From Odontocerum albicorne (taxonomy: Eukaryota > Arthropoda > Insecta > Trichoptera > Odontoceridae): a stretch of 64,000 nucleotides of DNA. The translations under genes were made by a program, and so were the position numbers. This document shows, one piece after another, positions 53,400 to 64,000 of the stretch. The stretch covers positions 38,418,680 to 38,482,679 of the forward strand of contig OX463848.1 of assembly GCA_949825065.1 (NCBI GenBank). Reading direction: 5' to 3'. The number at the start of each line of letters is the position of its first letter. The stretch's first letter is position 1. Under the pieces are notes generated by a model. The model did no database searches, was not told where the DNA came from, and saw nothing but the letters and a program-made list of their open reading frames with translations.

Positions 53400-53575
53400 T
53401 CCTTTTTTATTTTAAACTTTAAACATTAATGAACCCAAAAATCTTTAAGCTGATCTTGCTCCATTCGGTATTTCAAAAATGTATAATTTGTTTTACTTCC
53501 GTGAATATTTCACGGGCTGCAACTAGTAACACTTATTCTTCACACTGCACGCATTTCCATTACTCGCCTATTTTC
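53400..53575. other. Nothing recognised
   Basis: Unassigned. Confidence 0.4.
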
Positions 53576-53577
53576 AT

Positions 53578-53800
53578 AAATTTCGTTTGTCCGCATTTCA
53601 CTCCCATATATTAATATTTGCAATAATACGCTGCAGTGGTCCATAATTTTGATAGATTGATAGATTAGATATTGCTCTGTTTGAGATTTTTTCTTTTAGT
53701 ACCTCACAATTGCCTTTGTTTCCTATTGCAACTCGTCGTCCAGTACCTTTTTTCACCTTACAGTTGTCTGACAATATACTTTCCAAATAACAGAAATCGA
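53578..53800 (-). pseudogene. LINE family A fragment
   Basis: Minus-strand frame (53,598-53,786) reads SILSDNCKVKKGTGRRVAIGNKGNCEVLKEKISNRAIS, a diverged version of FSDDGRV.R.IERRVAIGNKVNGALK...S. Confidence 0.6.
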
Positions 53801-53869
53801 TCTAACAATTAAATATATTGTTCACCCAAATATCGCATTTTTACCTTTTACACTTTTCAATTACAGATC

Positions 53870-54637
53870 AGATTTTTTCAGTATGAAAATATTATGCTGT
53901 TAATTTATATTGGATGTTAAGTTTAAAGTTCTTATAGAAATGCAAAGTCATTGTGATTGAAAAGTGTGAAACGAAAACGAAATGAATTCGGTGAGTAATG
54001 AAAGATTGAAGCAAGGTGAATAATTTTGATATTTAGTAAGTTTAAATTCAGATAATAGAACAGTAATGAGAGATATCTAACGGGATGTATCGATAGGAAA
54101 TAAAGTCAATAGAGCACAGAAAAGTATATACTTCAGGCGGGCAGCATCGAAATCAGCAACATACAACAGTATTGTACTATAAACTTTGATGTATGGGAAT
54201 ATAACGAGGACGTTGAAAAATACCTTAAAAAGCGGAACAAATTCTGCAGAAATGCATCCACTGTGAAGAATGTTTATGGGAATAATGTATGACAAAATAA
54301 GAAATTAATTGGTGGGCGATGAATATGAACTTGAGCTGATGTGTTGAGTAAGATAAAGGAAAGCACTCTGAAATGGTTTGGGCTAATGAATGAAGAAGAC
54401 TAACAAAACAAATAAACAGTGCAAACGTAGGTGGAAGGCATGGTCCAGCAAGACCTAGGAAAGTATAGTTGGATCAAGTGAATTATATGTTTTTAAAGAA
54501 GGAAATGTTGGAAATAAGATAAATCGTATGTGTTAAATGAGAAGGTGTATAGATGCAAAGGAAGGTGTGTGACGAGATAGAAAAATCTGGTGATCTCTTT
54601 TCTCTGTCTACTCGGACAGGTGTGATGGTATGTATAG
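53870..54637 (+). pseudogene. LINE family A, 3' half
   Basis: Traces from KCETKTK (53,965) through MRDI.RDVSIGNKVNRAQKSIYF (54,065-54,130), TLMYGNIT.T, a KNVYGNNV region, WFGLMNEED.QNK, RWKAWSSKT.ESIVGSSEL and an EGVRDEIEKSGDLFSLSTRT end at 54,620. Broken by stops. A poly(T) tract follows at 54,638. Confidence 0.65.
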
Positions 54638-54662
54638 TTTTTTTTTTTTTTTTTTTTTTTTT
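54638..54662 (-). other. Poly(A) tract ending the Jockey copy
   Basis: An uninterrupted T run on the plus strand directly abutting the truncated RT frame, read as the 3' poly(A) of the minus-strand retrocopy. Confidence 0.9.
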
Positions 54663-56083
54663 CTAGATAGGACGAATAAGGGTTTTATAGAGGAGGAGCT
54701 TATTTTTGTGGGAAAGGAAGCTGCGTCGATGAAATATCGAACTGATAGCCCGTATGCCCTTGTGACCCTTCTGTCTGATGGTATTAAAATGGATTTTCCA
54801 CGTCAGTCGCCGGTCAAGGTGCAGGCCGAGGTATTTAACCACGTCCTGCCACTCAACCAGGCAGCCACCGATGAATAAGGGCATCGATGGCACTCTTTCC
54901 TTGATTTTTCGGGAGAACATGATGGCCTCAGTTTTGGCGTCATTGATTTTGAGCCTCCAGTCCTGGTGGTATTTCTCAAGGATCTCAAGAGCAATCTGAA
55001 GACGGCGACCAGCTCGACCCACCTTGAGTGACGATGCGTAGCATGCCGCATCGTCAGTAAAGAGTGCGAGTTTACAGTTTGGGGGAGTAGGAATGTCGTG
55101 TGTGTAAATGTTAAATAGACATGGTCCAAGTATACTGCCTTGGGGGACACCCATAGGGATGGGCCTGGCGGATGACGTAGAATGATGAGTGGTGACTGTG
55201 AAACTTATATTGGAAAGGTAGGATTGAAGTAGTTTCGCGAGATAGAGTGGAGTACCAGTGAGGAGAAGTTTGTGAAGAAGGCCATCATGCCAGACAGTAT
55301 CAAAAGCCTTCTCGAGGTCCAACAGTACCATGCCAGTATTTCTGTTCCTATTGAAGCCCATCGACACGTCTTCCACGACACGGGTAAGTTGCTGGACCGT
55401 GTTGTGTCTTGTTCTAAAAACAAATTGCTCATGAGGGAATATATTATTGGATTCGTGATGGAACACTAACCTTGAGGCAACCACTCTCTCAAGGATCTTG
55501 CCAAGACCTGGAAGAAGGCTGATGGGCCTGTAGCTAGTTGGATTTTTGGTAGGTTTATTTGGCTTGTGGATAGAAACAATATTGGTTTCTTTCCAAATAC
55601 TCGGAAAATAGTCATTAAGGAGTGAGGCATTTATTATTTTAGTAAGAAAAGTCCTCGCTTTGAATGGTAACTGTTTAAGAAGGCTATTGTGTATATTGTC
55701 GGGACCGGGTGCTTTTCGTGTTTTAAGTCTGTCAAGGATACGACCAATTTCGGACGGGATGCAAAGTTGCACCTCATTTTGGTTGGTCGGGGAGTAAGCA
55801 AAGCTGGTGAGAGTGTCCTCGACAGCTTTGTTGACATCAACATTTCCAAGGTCGGAAGTGATTGAGTACGTATCTTCATAAGCGTCCGCCAAGGCATTAG
55901 CCTTGTCAATGCCAGAAACAGCCAACCCTGAGGCTGTGCGCAGAGGTGGTATGCTTTGAGACGAGCACTTGATACCCTTGACGACTCGCCAGAGAGTACC
56001 GTTACCCGGTTCTAGAGCTGCCAATTTTTTCTGCCATAGCTAGTTTTTAAGTAGGCGGATTTCTTTTTCCGTAAATAACATTC
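54638..56083 (-). pseudogene. Jockey-type LINE D, RT ORF with premature poly(A)
   Basis: A 453-codon minus-strand frame (56,024-54,663) encodes most of an RT domain: KAPGPDN (104-110), TSYRPISLLPGLGKI (163-177), VLLDLEKAFDTVW (catalytic Asp 237), GVPQGSILGP (292-301), LFTDDAACYA (catalytic FTDD 322-325) and DVVKYLGLHL (394-403). Upstream it continues past a TAG at 56,041 to about 56,083. Coding stops at LIRPI where other copies continue TYAAPVWG (57,180), and a ~25-nt A tract follows. So the copy is truncated at both ends. Confidence 0.92.
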
Positions 56084-56085
56084 CA

Positions 56086-56735
56086 ACAATATCAATTAAT
56101 CTATAATAAAACCGTATTAAATTCATATTACAAAGTTTCTATATAATGTCTTTATTTATTAAGTATTTCTTTATGTGTTTTAAATTTTAATGCATTTCAA
56201 CTTGAATTTTAATGTATTGTATTTTAAATAACTCGTTTATAAATTATTTTATTACGCTTTACAAATGAACCAATGTTATATGTTCAAATTACGTCGAGAA
56301 ATGTTCATTATTTATAAAACAGTGTTCATTTAATTAAGAAGCACAACTTCAAATTACCGGAGATCGCTTCCAACTGCATTAACCCTTCATTAAAAGCCCA
56401 TACAATTTATCTCATCACACTCAATTGCTAGTTGAGGTGATTCATCCACTGCATACCTGATGCATTTCTTTTTATGCAAGTCCTGTAACTCTATGCATCA
56501 AAACCTTGCTCTACGGAAGACAGACTCGAAAAATTGTGTGTATTTTTTTATTTATTTTATGAAGTAATCTATAACACAAACATTAGCAATATACAAATTT
56601 ATATCTTAAGAACCAATTGAATTTATACTATATATTATAACTATGATCTAAGTTAATTTTAATTTCCTACATATCATTTTATTTTTAATAATCTTAATAT
56701 AAAACATAATTTCTTAGAAACAGTTATCCCCTACA
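56086..56735. other. AT-rich DNA, nothing recognised
   Basis: No gene or repeat recognised. Confidence 0.5.
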
Positions 56736-56739
56736 TACT

Positions 56740-57300
56740 ATTAATAACTGGATAACAATTGTTACAACTAATTATTTTAACATTAATTATTAAACACGTA
56801 TGTACATGTCCACTTATTCAGGCTACATGCATTCCATCACATTCACTCAGACTTTGGTCCTCACACCTAGGTGAACTAGTCAGGTAACAGATGATGCTTC
56901 GAAAGCCTGTGCTTATAAGGAAAATATAGTTCGGATTTTCTCTCGTAAGCTTCCAGGGCAGTGATTAGAGAATTGCTGTGGTTTTGTTAGCTTTTATATT
57001 AAAGAATTCCACGGTCCAAGCGAAAGTGTGTTGATGGAGGGTTTCTTCGCGCTGTTTGGCGTGAAGTCGGTACAGTTTTGCTCTGGGATTGATGTTGAAG
57101 CAGATCTTGAATGCCATGTTCTGCTTTTTTTGAAGTTTCAGGTTGCTCATACTACCCCAAACGGGTGCAGCATAGGTCAAGATGGGACCAATAAGGATTT
57201 TATAGAGGAGGAGCGTATTTTTGGTTGAAAGGAAGCTACGTTGGTGGAATATCGAACTGATCGCCCCTATGCCCTTTTGACCCTTCTAGCTGTATTACAA
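56740..57300 (-). pseudogene. Jockey-type LINE D, genuine 3' end
   Basis: Minus strand: 57,260-57,180 overlaps the last ~30 residues of the 54,638 copy, then LTYAAPVWGSMSNLKLQKKQNMAFKICF and LHQHTFAWTVEFFNIKANKTTAIL (to 56,965), then a stop and the 3' UTR toward 56,740. It shows what the 54,638 copy lacks. 5' truncated; the frame over 56,965-57,180 is intact. Confidence 0.85.
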
Positions 57301-57301
57301 T

Positions 57302-57655
57302 GTTGTTGTATTTATTTATTTTATTTTATTGTATAAACATATAGGTAAACCCCAATTACATACAAAGCTTAAAAATAAATTATATACAGTAACAAGAAGA
57401 AGACAAAAATACATACGAAGATTTAAGAGACATTACACTAATACATGGACATCTCTTTCTCATACCTGTCCCTTTCCCTTAATTAAATTCCCTCCTTTCA
57501 TTTTTTCTTCCACCCCTTTTCCCTCTGTCTAATTCAGGATCAAATCCTGTAATGTCAAGACTCACATTTTTTCATGATAATCAGTCAAGTGGGCGATTAT
57601 TTTTAACATTCTTACTTCATTTTACGTACTTTATATTATAAATACTTTATACAGG
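57302..57655. other. Nothing recognised
   Basis: Unassigned; AT-rich. Confidence 0.4.
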
Positions 57656-58093
57656 TTTAGGAGATCGGTCCTTAAGGGAAGAGATGATGAGGATGATTTG
57701 TTGATAAATAATAAAACACGTTAGATCGCAATGCGGAAAGAGAGTCTTTATTAGTAACGTAGGTATTTATATCATTTTAGAATGTGCGCGGGAATGCGCT
57801 CGCGATATGCCTACGTCTCGTTTCTGTGAATGCAAAACGATTAATTATTGTATGTAGGTATCATTCAAAAACGGAACTGGCGAGACAAGCGTGGTGCGTT
57901 CTCTCTCTAGTATGGAATGCGGTCCGCTTGGCTATGGGTTGAATGGCCGGCGGGTGAACTTCGGACTTGAATGGCCGGCGTGTGAACTTGGAACTTGTTT
58001 ATTTAGATTTCGTCGAGGAATGCGAAGGTCATTTCATCGGTCATTGACCGTATGTATGAACACCCACAGTATTTCGAGTGGGCGACCGCCACA
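57656..58093 (-). mobile_element. Solo LTR-like element, copy L3
   Basis: Minus-strand sense: starts 'tgtggcggtcgccc', ends 'cgatctcctaaa'; flanked by CAGG (57,652-57,655 / 58,094-58,097). It shares a 'tataaatacctacgttac' box (near 57,770) and most of its length with L2. A ~30-bp internal tandem duplication ('gaatggccggcg.gtgaact') lies at 57,938-57,990. Confidence 0.72.
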
Positions 58094-58257
58094 CAGGTAT
58101 TATGTATACGTACTTTATTTTATTTTTCAAATGTTTATTTTCTTTATTTAATAACCCATCTACAATTCTTGTGAACAATAAAATCTTGTGAACAATAACC
58201 CATCTACAATTCTTGTGAACAATAAAATATTCCACTTTAAATTACTTTGTTATTCCA

Positions 58258-58540
58258 CTAATTATATTATGTAATACTTTTATTGCAAATACAATCTGGC
58301 GGGATTATAGCCAGGTGGCAATCTCTTCCAACCAACCAGACAAAAGTAAATGAAGCAAGTTACATGGTTGCATAAATCTACTATCCATCCCCATGAAATC
58401 CATAAACACACTCGTGAGCATATCACCCGAACATTCTTTTTCATGTAAAGTGAGATATCAATCAAAAGAAAAGGAAAGGATGGTGGAGAGGAAAGGAAAA
58501 GAAAAATCGGGAATGAAACACGTAATTTTGTAAATTTGAA
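58258..58540 (-). pseudogene. LINE C, copy C7, 3' UTR only
   Basis: Reverse match to the LINE C UTR: 'aatctcttccaaccaaccag', 'atccatccccatgaaatcca' and 'gaaaggatggtggagaggaa', with the stop-proximal 'acgtaattttg' end. No coding part. Confidence 0.8.
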
Positions 58541-59140
58541 TTAAAGCTGAAACCTTTGATAAATTAAAAATGTTCCATTCTTTTGATTTTGGTCTTGGTA
58601 TGACCAAATTAACCAATTTCTGTAATAGAAATGTCTTTAAATGTCAGATAAAAAAAATAGTATTCATGTATCTTTCAACTCTCTGTGTTGGTTTTATCGC
58701 TGAAAAACTAATTCACGGTCATTTTTCTCCATTGCAAAATCCTGTTCCGTAAAGAGGGGTATTATTGTACATGAAATAATCGTAAACCTCTGCTAATATA
58801 ATTGTAAGAATTCGTGCGTGAACAGATGTTTTTTTTTCCCTTTTTATTGTGATGTTTCTGTGGCATGTATTTGTGGATACCTGGAAAATAAAACAGATAT
58901 TAAAATTGTATGAAACGCCATGGAAAAAATCAACAAGTTTCAAGCGACTTGAATCTTCTTTTGTTCAAATGGCTGATATTCGTTAAATTAACCTTTCGTT
59001 TGTATTTTTACTATCGCGATTGATTTATGGTGACTTCTACTTGATATACTTTCAGAAACTCAATAGTTACGCTCGGCGTGGTGAGGTGTGGGGTGTCTGA
59101 CTTGACACGGTCCCGTATCGGACTATTAATGTCCAAATAC
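58541..59140. other. AT-rich DNA, nothing recognised
   Basis: No gene or repeat recognised. Confidence 0.5.
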
Positions 59141-59149
59141 TCATCGAAT

Positions 59150-59280
59150 ATCTGTTGTTGACTATCATCAGTAGATTTTGATATTGTTCGGTTTGAGTAT
59201 ATATTTTTTAGTGTCCTACATACTACTGAGGATAGAGGTATCAAATTGTATCTGTAACATCTCCTGACCATGCGATGGGC
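59150..59280 (-). pseudogene. LINE family A fragment
   Basis: Minus strand reads MVRRCYRYNLIPLSSVVCRTLKNIYSNRTISKSTDDSQQQ, the RRV.IGNK..GALKHIYSNRTVSKS..L segment with changes. Confidence 0.6.
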
Positions 59281-59440
59281 GTGATTATTGGATATTAATG
59301 ATGTCTAAATATGCCATAACTAAAGAGTACTTATGATTTGTAATTACTTCAATATATTTTATTTGATTTATGTAGTACATCATGGATACACGTAAAAAAA
59401 TTGTTGTTTCTTATTAAATGAAATCAAGTTTGCCTCTTAA

Positions 59441-60055
59441 CCCTTACAGGCACAGGTAAACTTCATTTATTTTTACTCAGGCTGCACAAAAAATAAAAAG
59501 TCAAGTTTTTCATTATTTTTTTTTAATGTGTTTGAAAAATTATACATACAAATGCTAAATTAACATATTTCCACTTCCTCGGTAGGTCAAGGAACTCCTG
59601 GTGAGGTGGTACAACTTATGTACCACTAGTCCATATTTCCACTGGTACTTCTAATGTACCACCAAATAATGCCGAAATACGAGTACATCCAAGTAAAATT
59701 AATTTTTAACCTAAATATAAATTTACCACAATTACTGAAGTCCATTTTACCACAATACAACTATTTTTAATTAAAATTTAATACAAATATATAACGTTTT
59801 CTTTTATACGCACAAGTCGGCACACCAAGAACAACTAACTGTCAATAATATTAGAAGCTAAATGAATTTGAACAGGACCAGTCCTGCAGCTGTGCGGATA
59901 TGAGTCATAAGTATTATATTATACAAAGTGGCACATAATGTGAGCGTTCGTGCAGTAATAGAGAGAGGTTTAATAAGTGGTTCATTGCGTATACCACTGT
60001 GCAGTACAGCGTCAAAAAAGGTAGTACATAACGTGTACCACTAAGCCTGTAAGGG
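59441..60055. mobile_element. piggyBac-type MITE, TTAA target, copy 2
   Basis: Ends 'cccttacaggcacagg' and (inverted) 'cccttacaggcttagt' next to TTAA on both sides (59,437-59,440; 60,056-60,059). Interior has repeated 'tgtaccac' and 'ggtaca' motifs in both orientations near the ends. 615 bp, no transposase. Terminal sequence differs from copy 1, so it is a different subfamily. Confidence 0.85.
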
Positions 60056-60059
60056 TTAA

Positions 60060-60585
60060 GAAAAGCCAGAAAGGAAGGAGGACCGTCGGTCTTTATATCG
60101 GTTTCGGGAGAGGGTAAGTCTTTCTGTTGTATCAGACTGCTACAAAAGGTTGTGATGCCATAGCTGATAATGATTTCTTATTAGTATAATTGTGTCATTC
60201 CTGATTGTGATAGTAACAATTTATGTAATAGTATAATTTTCTCCTTCCTACTATATCGTCTGTTCTCCAATAAGCTTGTATAAGTGACTTATTTTATCTT
60301 TATTATTATTGGCGAGCGACATTTGCTTTTGTGACCAAGAACAAATATCACTTTCAATGATCTCAGAGTACCTTCAGACTGTGTGATTGAAGAGTCGAAG
60401 GACCCGTTACATGTAAACATTTTTTTTTCTTTTAAGGGTGGATTTGTTTGTGCGTCACTCTGTCTAAGTCACTCAAAATTTAACCCTTTAACCATATATC
60501 AAATATACTACACTTGTAAGCAAATATTAAGCTACCGCATTTGTCTAATTGTCAATTAAAATCAACTGTATTGTATCATCATTAT
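60060..60585. other. Nothing recognised
   Basis: Unassigned. Confidence 0.5.
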
Positions 60586-60587
60586 TA

Positions 60588-61420
60588 CGACATGTCCATA
60601 TTGGGGTAGACAGGGAGAACTGATGTCCGCTTCACTATATTCTGGCGCATATATTTCACTTCTGCCACTTCCATACAAATTGTAATGCATATCCTTATAT
60701 CATAAAGATTTTTAACTGTTCTTTCTTTCAGAATTTGATTCAATTGGTCGTGCCCAGTTTTATTGGGTCTTTCCAATTTTCTCATTCATTGTACACTATT
60801 CGTATAGATTATTTTTATAAATCCTTCATCGTTCATTCTTTTAACGTGGCCGAACCATCTTAATGCTCCTGCGGGAACCACGGTCGTCGCTGAATATTGT
60901 CAACACATACGGTCAACGACCGACGAAACGACCTTTGGATACCCCGACAAATTATATTTTACAGTCCGAAGGTCACATGCCAAAACATTGACGCGGCCGG
61001 ACATCGCGCCGCATTCCATAGTAGAAAGAGAACGCATCACGCTGTCTCGCCGGTTACGTAAACAAATTGTTTACCTACAATACTATTTACGATATCTACA
61101 ATACTTCAATTGACCATTCTGCTTGCACAGAAGCGAGATAAATATATATCGCGGGCGCACTCCCGCGCCCATTTTAAAATGTTATAAATACCCACATACT
61201 GATAAATAAAACATTCATTCACTCTCTCCTTCCGCATTGCGATTTAACGTATTTTATTTATTTGCCAACAACTACTATCATCATCTCTTCAAATTAGAAG
61301 CATTCCGCTAAACTCCTTTCATAATTTTAAGCACTGCATTATTTTTTCAATCCGCACTTTTTTCTAAATGCTCTTATTTTTCATTGTATCAAACATTATT
61401 TTCCCATATAATAAACGCAA
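60588..61420 (-). pseudogene. LINE family A 3' half split by LTR-like insertion
   Basis: Right of the insert (61,420-61,313) lies a degenerate MYDTMKN..-type region. Left (60,869-60,588) reads ALRWFGHVKRMNDEGF, MRKLERPNKTGHDQLNQILKERTVKN and a SVLPVYPNMD end. The insert sits between KMK and ALRWFGHV; 'aatgctcctttcat' is restored when it is removed. Confidence 0.75.
60870..61312 (+). mobile_element. Solo LTR-like element, copy L4
   Basis: Starts 'tgcgggaaccacgg' and ends 'cattccgctaaa'; duplication CTCC (60,866-60,869 / 61,313-61,316). Contains a 'gttataaatacccacatac' box near 61,186 followed by 'gataaataaaac' and a pyrimidine-rich part ending in 'atcatcatctcttc', like L2 and L3 in reverse. 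No internal genes. Confidence 0.72.
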
Positions 61421-61544
61421 TGCAATTATTTTTGAAAAGCAATGTCGAATCGAAATGAACCGTGCATGAAGTGTGATTAAGTGGAGCACGACTCATTGGT
61501 AGACTGAAAAACATAAATATAAAAGGTAAAGAAAATTACAGTTA

Positions 61545-61720
61545 GAGCAAGTTTATTGAAAGGAGGAAGTTTAAAAAGTAAGAGGAAGCGTAGAAGATGT
61601 ACGAGAAAGTGTATAAGTGAAGAGGAGGCGATAGATTTGTATCACAGCAAATATGATTGGCGCTCCGTCCTCTCGGCCTATCCCGACAAAGAAATAACCT
61701 GATAGTACGTATCTATGTAT
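61545..61720 (+). pseudogene. LINE family A 3' tip
   Basis: SEEEAIDLYHSKYDWRSVLSAYPDKEIT with the preceding KGGSLKSKRKRR..CTRKC segment: the last ~55 residues of family A. Confidence 0.7.
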
Positions 61721-61724
61721 TGAG

Positions 61725-62400
61725 TATTTCTTCAACTTAACCACTCTTGTAGTGAGCGTAAATCATAACACAGAATATGCCGGCCCTGATTATAAATTTA
61801 TTAAGACAATAAATTTCTAAGAAAATTTATTTGACCGAGATGTGGAAACGGAAGTGAACATATACGGTGTGTACATACGTGTATATGTTACTTGTACCTG
61901 TAGTGTGGGTATTATGTCCCATTTTATTCGTGTCCATTATTGCCTTTTGTACGCATTCATAGAAAGTGCGTGAATGCAATCACAACATTAATTTATTTTT
62001 CCATTTCGCCACGTGCCCACAATGTACATACAAAATGAATGTTATTATATTTTTATATGAGAAATATAATTTGACAGTAAATAAATAGGAAGGGAAAATA
62101 GAAAACCTATAATTCGTAATCATTGCAATAAATTTCTATTATAACTACAATAGCTCTATCAGGCACTATACTACAGACGTTGTTCAACACGTGTCTGGTT
62201 CTTGGTGCGTTCTATAAAGGGAGATAATAGAAGAAACAAAAATAAATTAATTATAGTTCAAATTTCACGTATGTCATAAAATTATTTAATTAAAGGCTCC
62301 ATCCCCTGGTCACTCCGTGGTCCAACACCATGTTAGCGCTACGAGCCTCCGCGCCCAAAAAGTAAAACATCAAATAACATATTATTCATAGTTCATAAAG
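61725..62400. other. Nothing recognised
   Basis: Unassigned AT-rich sequence. Confidence 0.5.
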
Positions 62401-62404
62401 ATAT

Positions 62405-62580
62405 TTTAATTTGTTTTTATCAAAACTGTTTATTCCACTTTATGTAACGGTATAACCCTACCGGTTTCAAGGCCTTTCACCTTATTATCAAGGGGAGCAT
62501 AAACAAAAGTCTTGTTTGTGCTCCTCTGATGATTAGATGGAAACCTTGAAACCAATAGGGCTTTTTCTGACGTATATTAT
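62405..62580. repeat. Penelope-type foldback, inverted tails
   Basis: Left arm (minus sense): tail 'cactttatgtaacggtataa', GAAACCGGTAGGG near 62,470-62,450 and a changed CTTGATAATAAGG. Right arm (plus): CTCTGATGATTAGATGG near 62,520, CCTTGAAACCAATAGGG near 62,545. Arms are shorter on the right. Confidence 0.6.
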
Positions 62581-62599
62581 ATTATATCGTTAAGTAGCA

Positions 62600-62980
62600 A
62601 TTTTAGTATTTCATGTTGAATATATATTAAAGTATTGTTATATTAACATATAAACGTTTATTTTTTTTTCCAAAGTTACATAAAAACACGTTCAAAATAC
62701 TTCGATATGTCAAAGATTGTCAATTTTGTATAATGTTGGCTATCATGGTAAATACTTGCCATTAGAATTAAAAATTTTGTTTATAAAACTGTAGATATAG
62801 AGTTTTTTATCATTAAATGACCTTTCTTAAAATGTGCAAGCAGATAAATAATAATATTTGGCAACATTTGGTAGAATAATCTACATATGTTTGTAACACA
62901 TACGTATTCCATTAAATTCGCTAATTAGGTGATTTTTATTGCTGGCAATACAGAGAATGTTCACCACTACATATTTCGTT
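62600..62980. other. AT-rich DNA, nothing recognised
   Basis: No gene or repeat recognised. Confidence 0.5.
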
Positions 62981-62984
62981 TAGC

Positions 62985-63612
62985 GTAAAATAATTACGGA
63001 TAGTCAATCAAAAAACTTTAGAAATGAATAAAGTAATTGACAAAAATAATTACGGATAGTCAATTAAGAAACTTTAGAGATAAGAAAAGAAATTAATAAA
63101 AATAATTACGTATAGTCAATTAACAAACTTTAGAGATAAGAAAATAAATTAATAAAAATAATTACGGAAAGTCAATTAAGAAACTTTAGAGATAAATAAA
63201 GTAATTAACAAAAATAATTACAGATAGTCAATTAACAAACTTTAGAGATAAGAAAAAAAATTAACAAAAATAATTACGGATAGTCAATTAGGAAACTTTA
63301 GAGATAAATAAGTAATTGACCAAAATAATTACGGATAGTCAATTAAGAAACTTTAGAGATAAATAAAGTAATTAACAAAAATAATTACAGATAGTCAATT
63401 AAGAAACTTTAGAGATAAGAAAAGAAATTGACAAAAATAATTAAGGATAGTCGATTAGGAAACTTTAGAGATAAATAAAGTAATTGACCAAAATAATTAC
63501 GGATAGTCAATTAAAAAACTTTAGAGACAAGAAAAGTAATTAAAAAAAATAATTACGGATAGTCAATTAAGAAAACTTTAGAGCTAAACAAAGTATTTAA
63601 CAAAAATAAAAC
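62985..63612 (+). repeat. 56-bp satellite, ~11 units
   Basis: Units of 'aataattacggatagtcaat' + 'taagaaactttagagataa' + 'ataaagtaattgac'. Two unit types (ending 'gaaaagaaatt' or 'taaagtaatt') alternate irregularly. The first unit is the most diverged. Confidence 0.95.
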
Positions 63613-63925
63613 ACTAATAACTAAAGAATGCAAAAAACATCATCTCTCATTAATTTTTTATTTTGTTTTTATATACCGCAAGTACTTCCCAAGGAACATG
63701 ACACCAGTTGGATATAAACATTGCATTCGTAACAAATCGGAATCATTCAGCCTAAAGCTGATCATGAAGACATCAGAAATACCAATAGGTGGCATGATAA
63801 TGTTATTAATGGAATAATAAACTTAGGTATTAAATATTCTAATATAGAGTTCCATAACGTCAATGCCGAGACCTTTGATAAATTATTAATTAACATATAA
63901 TAAAAACATCGTTCAATCTACTTAT
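63613..63925. other. Nothing recognised
   Basis: Unassigned. Confidence 0.4.
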
Positions 63926-63929
63926 TGAA

Positions 63930-64000
63930 GACGACCTCTGTGGCCTAATTGATAAAGCGCTTGACATTTAGTCCGTTTAAATTTTCAAAATGTGATTTTT
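63930..64000 (+). mobile_element. SINE head, copy S6, cut by window end
   Basis: 'gacctctgtggcctaattga' with A-box-like 'taaagcgcttgac', as in S1 and S5. The B-box position ('gtccgtttaaattttc') is decayed and the body is beyond the window. Confidence 0.55.

Noticed and set aside
54803..55909. Several frames overlapping the Jockey RT (for example 55,634-55,909)
   Set aside because: They are alternative frames of the RT coding sequence, with no independent similarity.

Overview
The window reads as gene-poor, strongly AT-rich arthropod (most likely insect) nuclear DNA made almost entirely of mobile-element debris. I found no convincing host protein-coding gene, no free-standing tRNA or rRNA gene and no CRISPR array. 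The evidence for an insect-like genome is the mixture of non-LTR retrotransposons (a Jockey-type element, an RTE-like element and several families with RT C-termini of the RWxGH / GRPR type), mariner DD34D transposons, hAT-, piggyBac- and Tc1/mariner-type MITEs, tRNA-derived SINEs and Penelope-like ends. The species cannot be named from this.

Layout. 1-2,140: AT-rich DNA with one LINE remnant and a degenerate tandem repeat. 2,141-9,963: two direct copies of a 3.2-3.5 kb block, separated by a 74-bp satellite (about 13 visible units) that runs into a 200-N assembly gap. Each block carries an unclassified repeat (family E), a mariner relic, a Penelope-type tail pair and a LINE C 3' end; only the first carries a SINE. 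9,940-25,000: Penelope-like end, LINE C and LINE A fragments, an RTE-like LINE, two MITEs and an LTR-like insertion. 25,400-36,600: several Penelope-like ends, mostly as inverted pairs, one with a hammerhead-like core; also a nested RTE insertion. 37,000-40,460: a LINE fragment with internal tandem amplification, then a 60-bp satellite interrupted by a 5'-truncated LINE. 40,470-49,700: LINE, SINE and MITE nests, including a LINE fragment in which the RT catalytic segment is amplified and a piggyBac-type MITE inside a LINE. 49,700-64,000: LINE A, LTR-like insertions, an internally deleted mariner, a 453-codon Jockey RT ORF, a second piggyBac-type MITE and a 56-bp satellite.

The pieces form a readable insertion history. 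LINE family A is the oldest and most frequent component (more than 20 fragments) and is the landing pad for most datable insertions: three of four LTR-like elements, the hAT MITE, a TA-flanked MITE, the RTE-like LINE, two mariners and apparently the Jockey copy. Several insertions can be checked because target-site duplications and LINE-based empty sites are visible. The most promising points are the hammerhead-like motif at Penelope-like ends, the origin of the 74-bp satellite from such an end, the SINE/LINE C shared tail, and tandem arrays built from LINE coding sequence.
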